Shown piece by piece: positions 63,397-64,000 of a DNA stretch of 64,000 bases; the first letter of the stretch is position 1, and each line of letters begins with the position of its first letter. Position numbers and translations under genes: made by a program. The notes under the pieces were generated by a model. The model was not told the DNA's origin. It was given only the letters and a program-made list of their open reading frames with translations, and made no database searches. The stretch is from Rarobacter incanus (GTDB taxonomy: Bacteria > Actinomycetota > Actinomycetes > Actinomycetales > Cellulomonadaceae). The DNA is taken from NCBI RefSeq assembly GCF_006715765.1, contig NZ_VFNV01000001.1, positions 434,001-498,000 of the forward strand, in the 5' to 3' direction.

Positions 63397-64000
63397 TCAC
63401 GCCCCAACTGCCGACCAGCGGTCCCCATGACGAGTCACGGTCAGCGTCACGCCGAAGGCATCCGACAGGTTTCGCGCCGTGAGCACCTCCTCGACCGGCC
63501 CCGCCGCAAGAACGGATCCTTCGCGCAGCAGCAATGCGTGCGTGAAGCCGCGCGGAATCTCTTCGACGTGGTGGGTCACCAGCACGCAGGCCGGCGAACG
63601 CCGATCCGTAGCGATCTCGGTGAGCGCCGCCAACAGTTCCTCGCGCGCCCCCAGGTCCAAGCCCGCGGATGGCTCATCGAGTAGTAGCAACTCAGGATCC
63701 GTCATCAGCGCACGCGCGATCTGCACCCGCTTGCGCTCCCCCTCGCTGAGGGTCCCGTACGCGCGGTCGGCAAGCTGGGATATCCCGAACAGCGCCAGCA
63801 AATCATCGGCGCGAGCGAAATCGACCTCGTCGTACTCTTCGCGCCAGCGCCCCGTGACCGCATAGGCGGCCGTCAGCACGACATCACGAGCCGTCTCGAA
63901 ATCGGGAATGCGGGCAGCAACGGCGGCGGATGCGATGCCGATACGCGGCCGCAGCTCGAACACATCGGTGGACCCGAGCCTCTCCCCGAGGATCGCCGCG
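63397..64000 (-). CDS. ABC transporter ATP-binding protein, C-terminal part (cut by window end)
   Basis: The frame continues beyond 64000. Visible are ABC ATPase parts: the Q-loop/alpha-helical region (RIGIASAAVAARI), signature TLSEGERKRVQIARAL, Walker B LLLLDEPSAGLDLG and the switch His in VLVTHHVEEIPRG. The Walker A is outside the window. Single-domain ATPases of this kind (YlmA-like) occur without obvious permease partners in actinobacteria. Ends with VTRHGDRWSAVGA. A 166-bp gap without features separates it from nfeD. Confidence 0.93.
   Translation of the reverse strand, partial: AAILGERLGSTDVFELRPRIGIASAAVAARIPDFETARDVVLTAAYAVTGRWREEYDEVDFARADDLLALFGISQLADRAYGTLSEGERKRVQIARALMTDPELLLLDEPSAGLDLGAREELLAALTEIATDRRSPACVLVTHHVEEIPRGFTHALLLREGSVLAAGPVEEVLTARNLSDAFGVTLTVTRHGDRWSAVGA

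Overview
The window is chromosomal DNA of a high-GC Gram-positive bacterium (Actinomycetota, probably Micrococcales/Actinomycetales). Supporting markers are the mycothiol ligase mshC, the actinobacterial DUF5703 protein, an imuA'-imuB-dnaE2 mutasome, an actinobacterial-type RpsA, and many leaderless starts in which a TANNNT -10 box ends 6-7 nt before the start codon. The species cannot be named from sequence alone.

Layout. 0-6.1 kb: uvrC (cut by the window edge) and uvrA, separated by two large REP-like palindrome arrays that enclose a small GIY-YIG nuclease gene. 6.4-29.2 kb: a surface-polysaccharide locus. It holds nucleotide-sugar genes (wecB, ugd, gmd, fcl, a degenerate Nudix gene), a processive GT2 synthase, a lower-GC exchange cassette (Wzx-like flippase, Wzy-like polymerase, two GT4 enzymes, a WecG/CpsF enzyme), a priming sugar-phosphate transferase, a DUF4012 protein, a very basic secreted Ig-like protein, a BY-kinase with a Wzz domain, and a low-molecular-weight tyrosine phosphatase fused in frame to a metallo-beta-lactamase-fold hydrolase. 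29.4-40.3 kb: YciI-like gene, two TerC genes under a Mn riboswitch, uvrB, coaE, rpsA, pfkA and a methyltransferase. 40.8-51.5 kb: trmI, HAD phosphatase, PAC2, mshC, uppP, small conserved actinobacterial genes, an M20 peptidase, a long SDR protein and tRNA-Leu(GAG). 51.6-64 kb: DapA-like aldolase, dnaE2-imuB-imuA', PEBP, YbaK, GNAT, SpoU methyltransferase, SPFH/NfeD pair and an ABC ATPase cut by the window end.

Functional logic. UvrA, UvrB and UvrC form the nucleotide-excision repair complex, and ImuA'/ImuB/DnaE2 the translesion polymerase. LexA-like boxes can be seen before uvrA, uvrB and imuA', so an SOS subset is present. The polysaccharide genes make UDP- and GDP-sugars, prime undecaprenyl phosphate, assemble, flip and polymerise units, and control chain length through the kinase/phosphatase pair. 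UppP recycles the lipid carrier.

The most unusual aspect is repeat content. Many separate tandem arrays, periods 22-100 bp, sit mostly at gene 3' ends. Several derive from one palindromic element family (left arm GGTCTCGATACG, right arm CTACTCGACC) present as full hairpins, as composite units and as amplified half-elements. The best candidates for something undescribed are the GIY-YIG gene nested in these arrays and the phosphatase-MBL fusion at the edge of the capsule locus.
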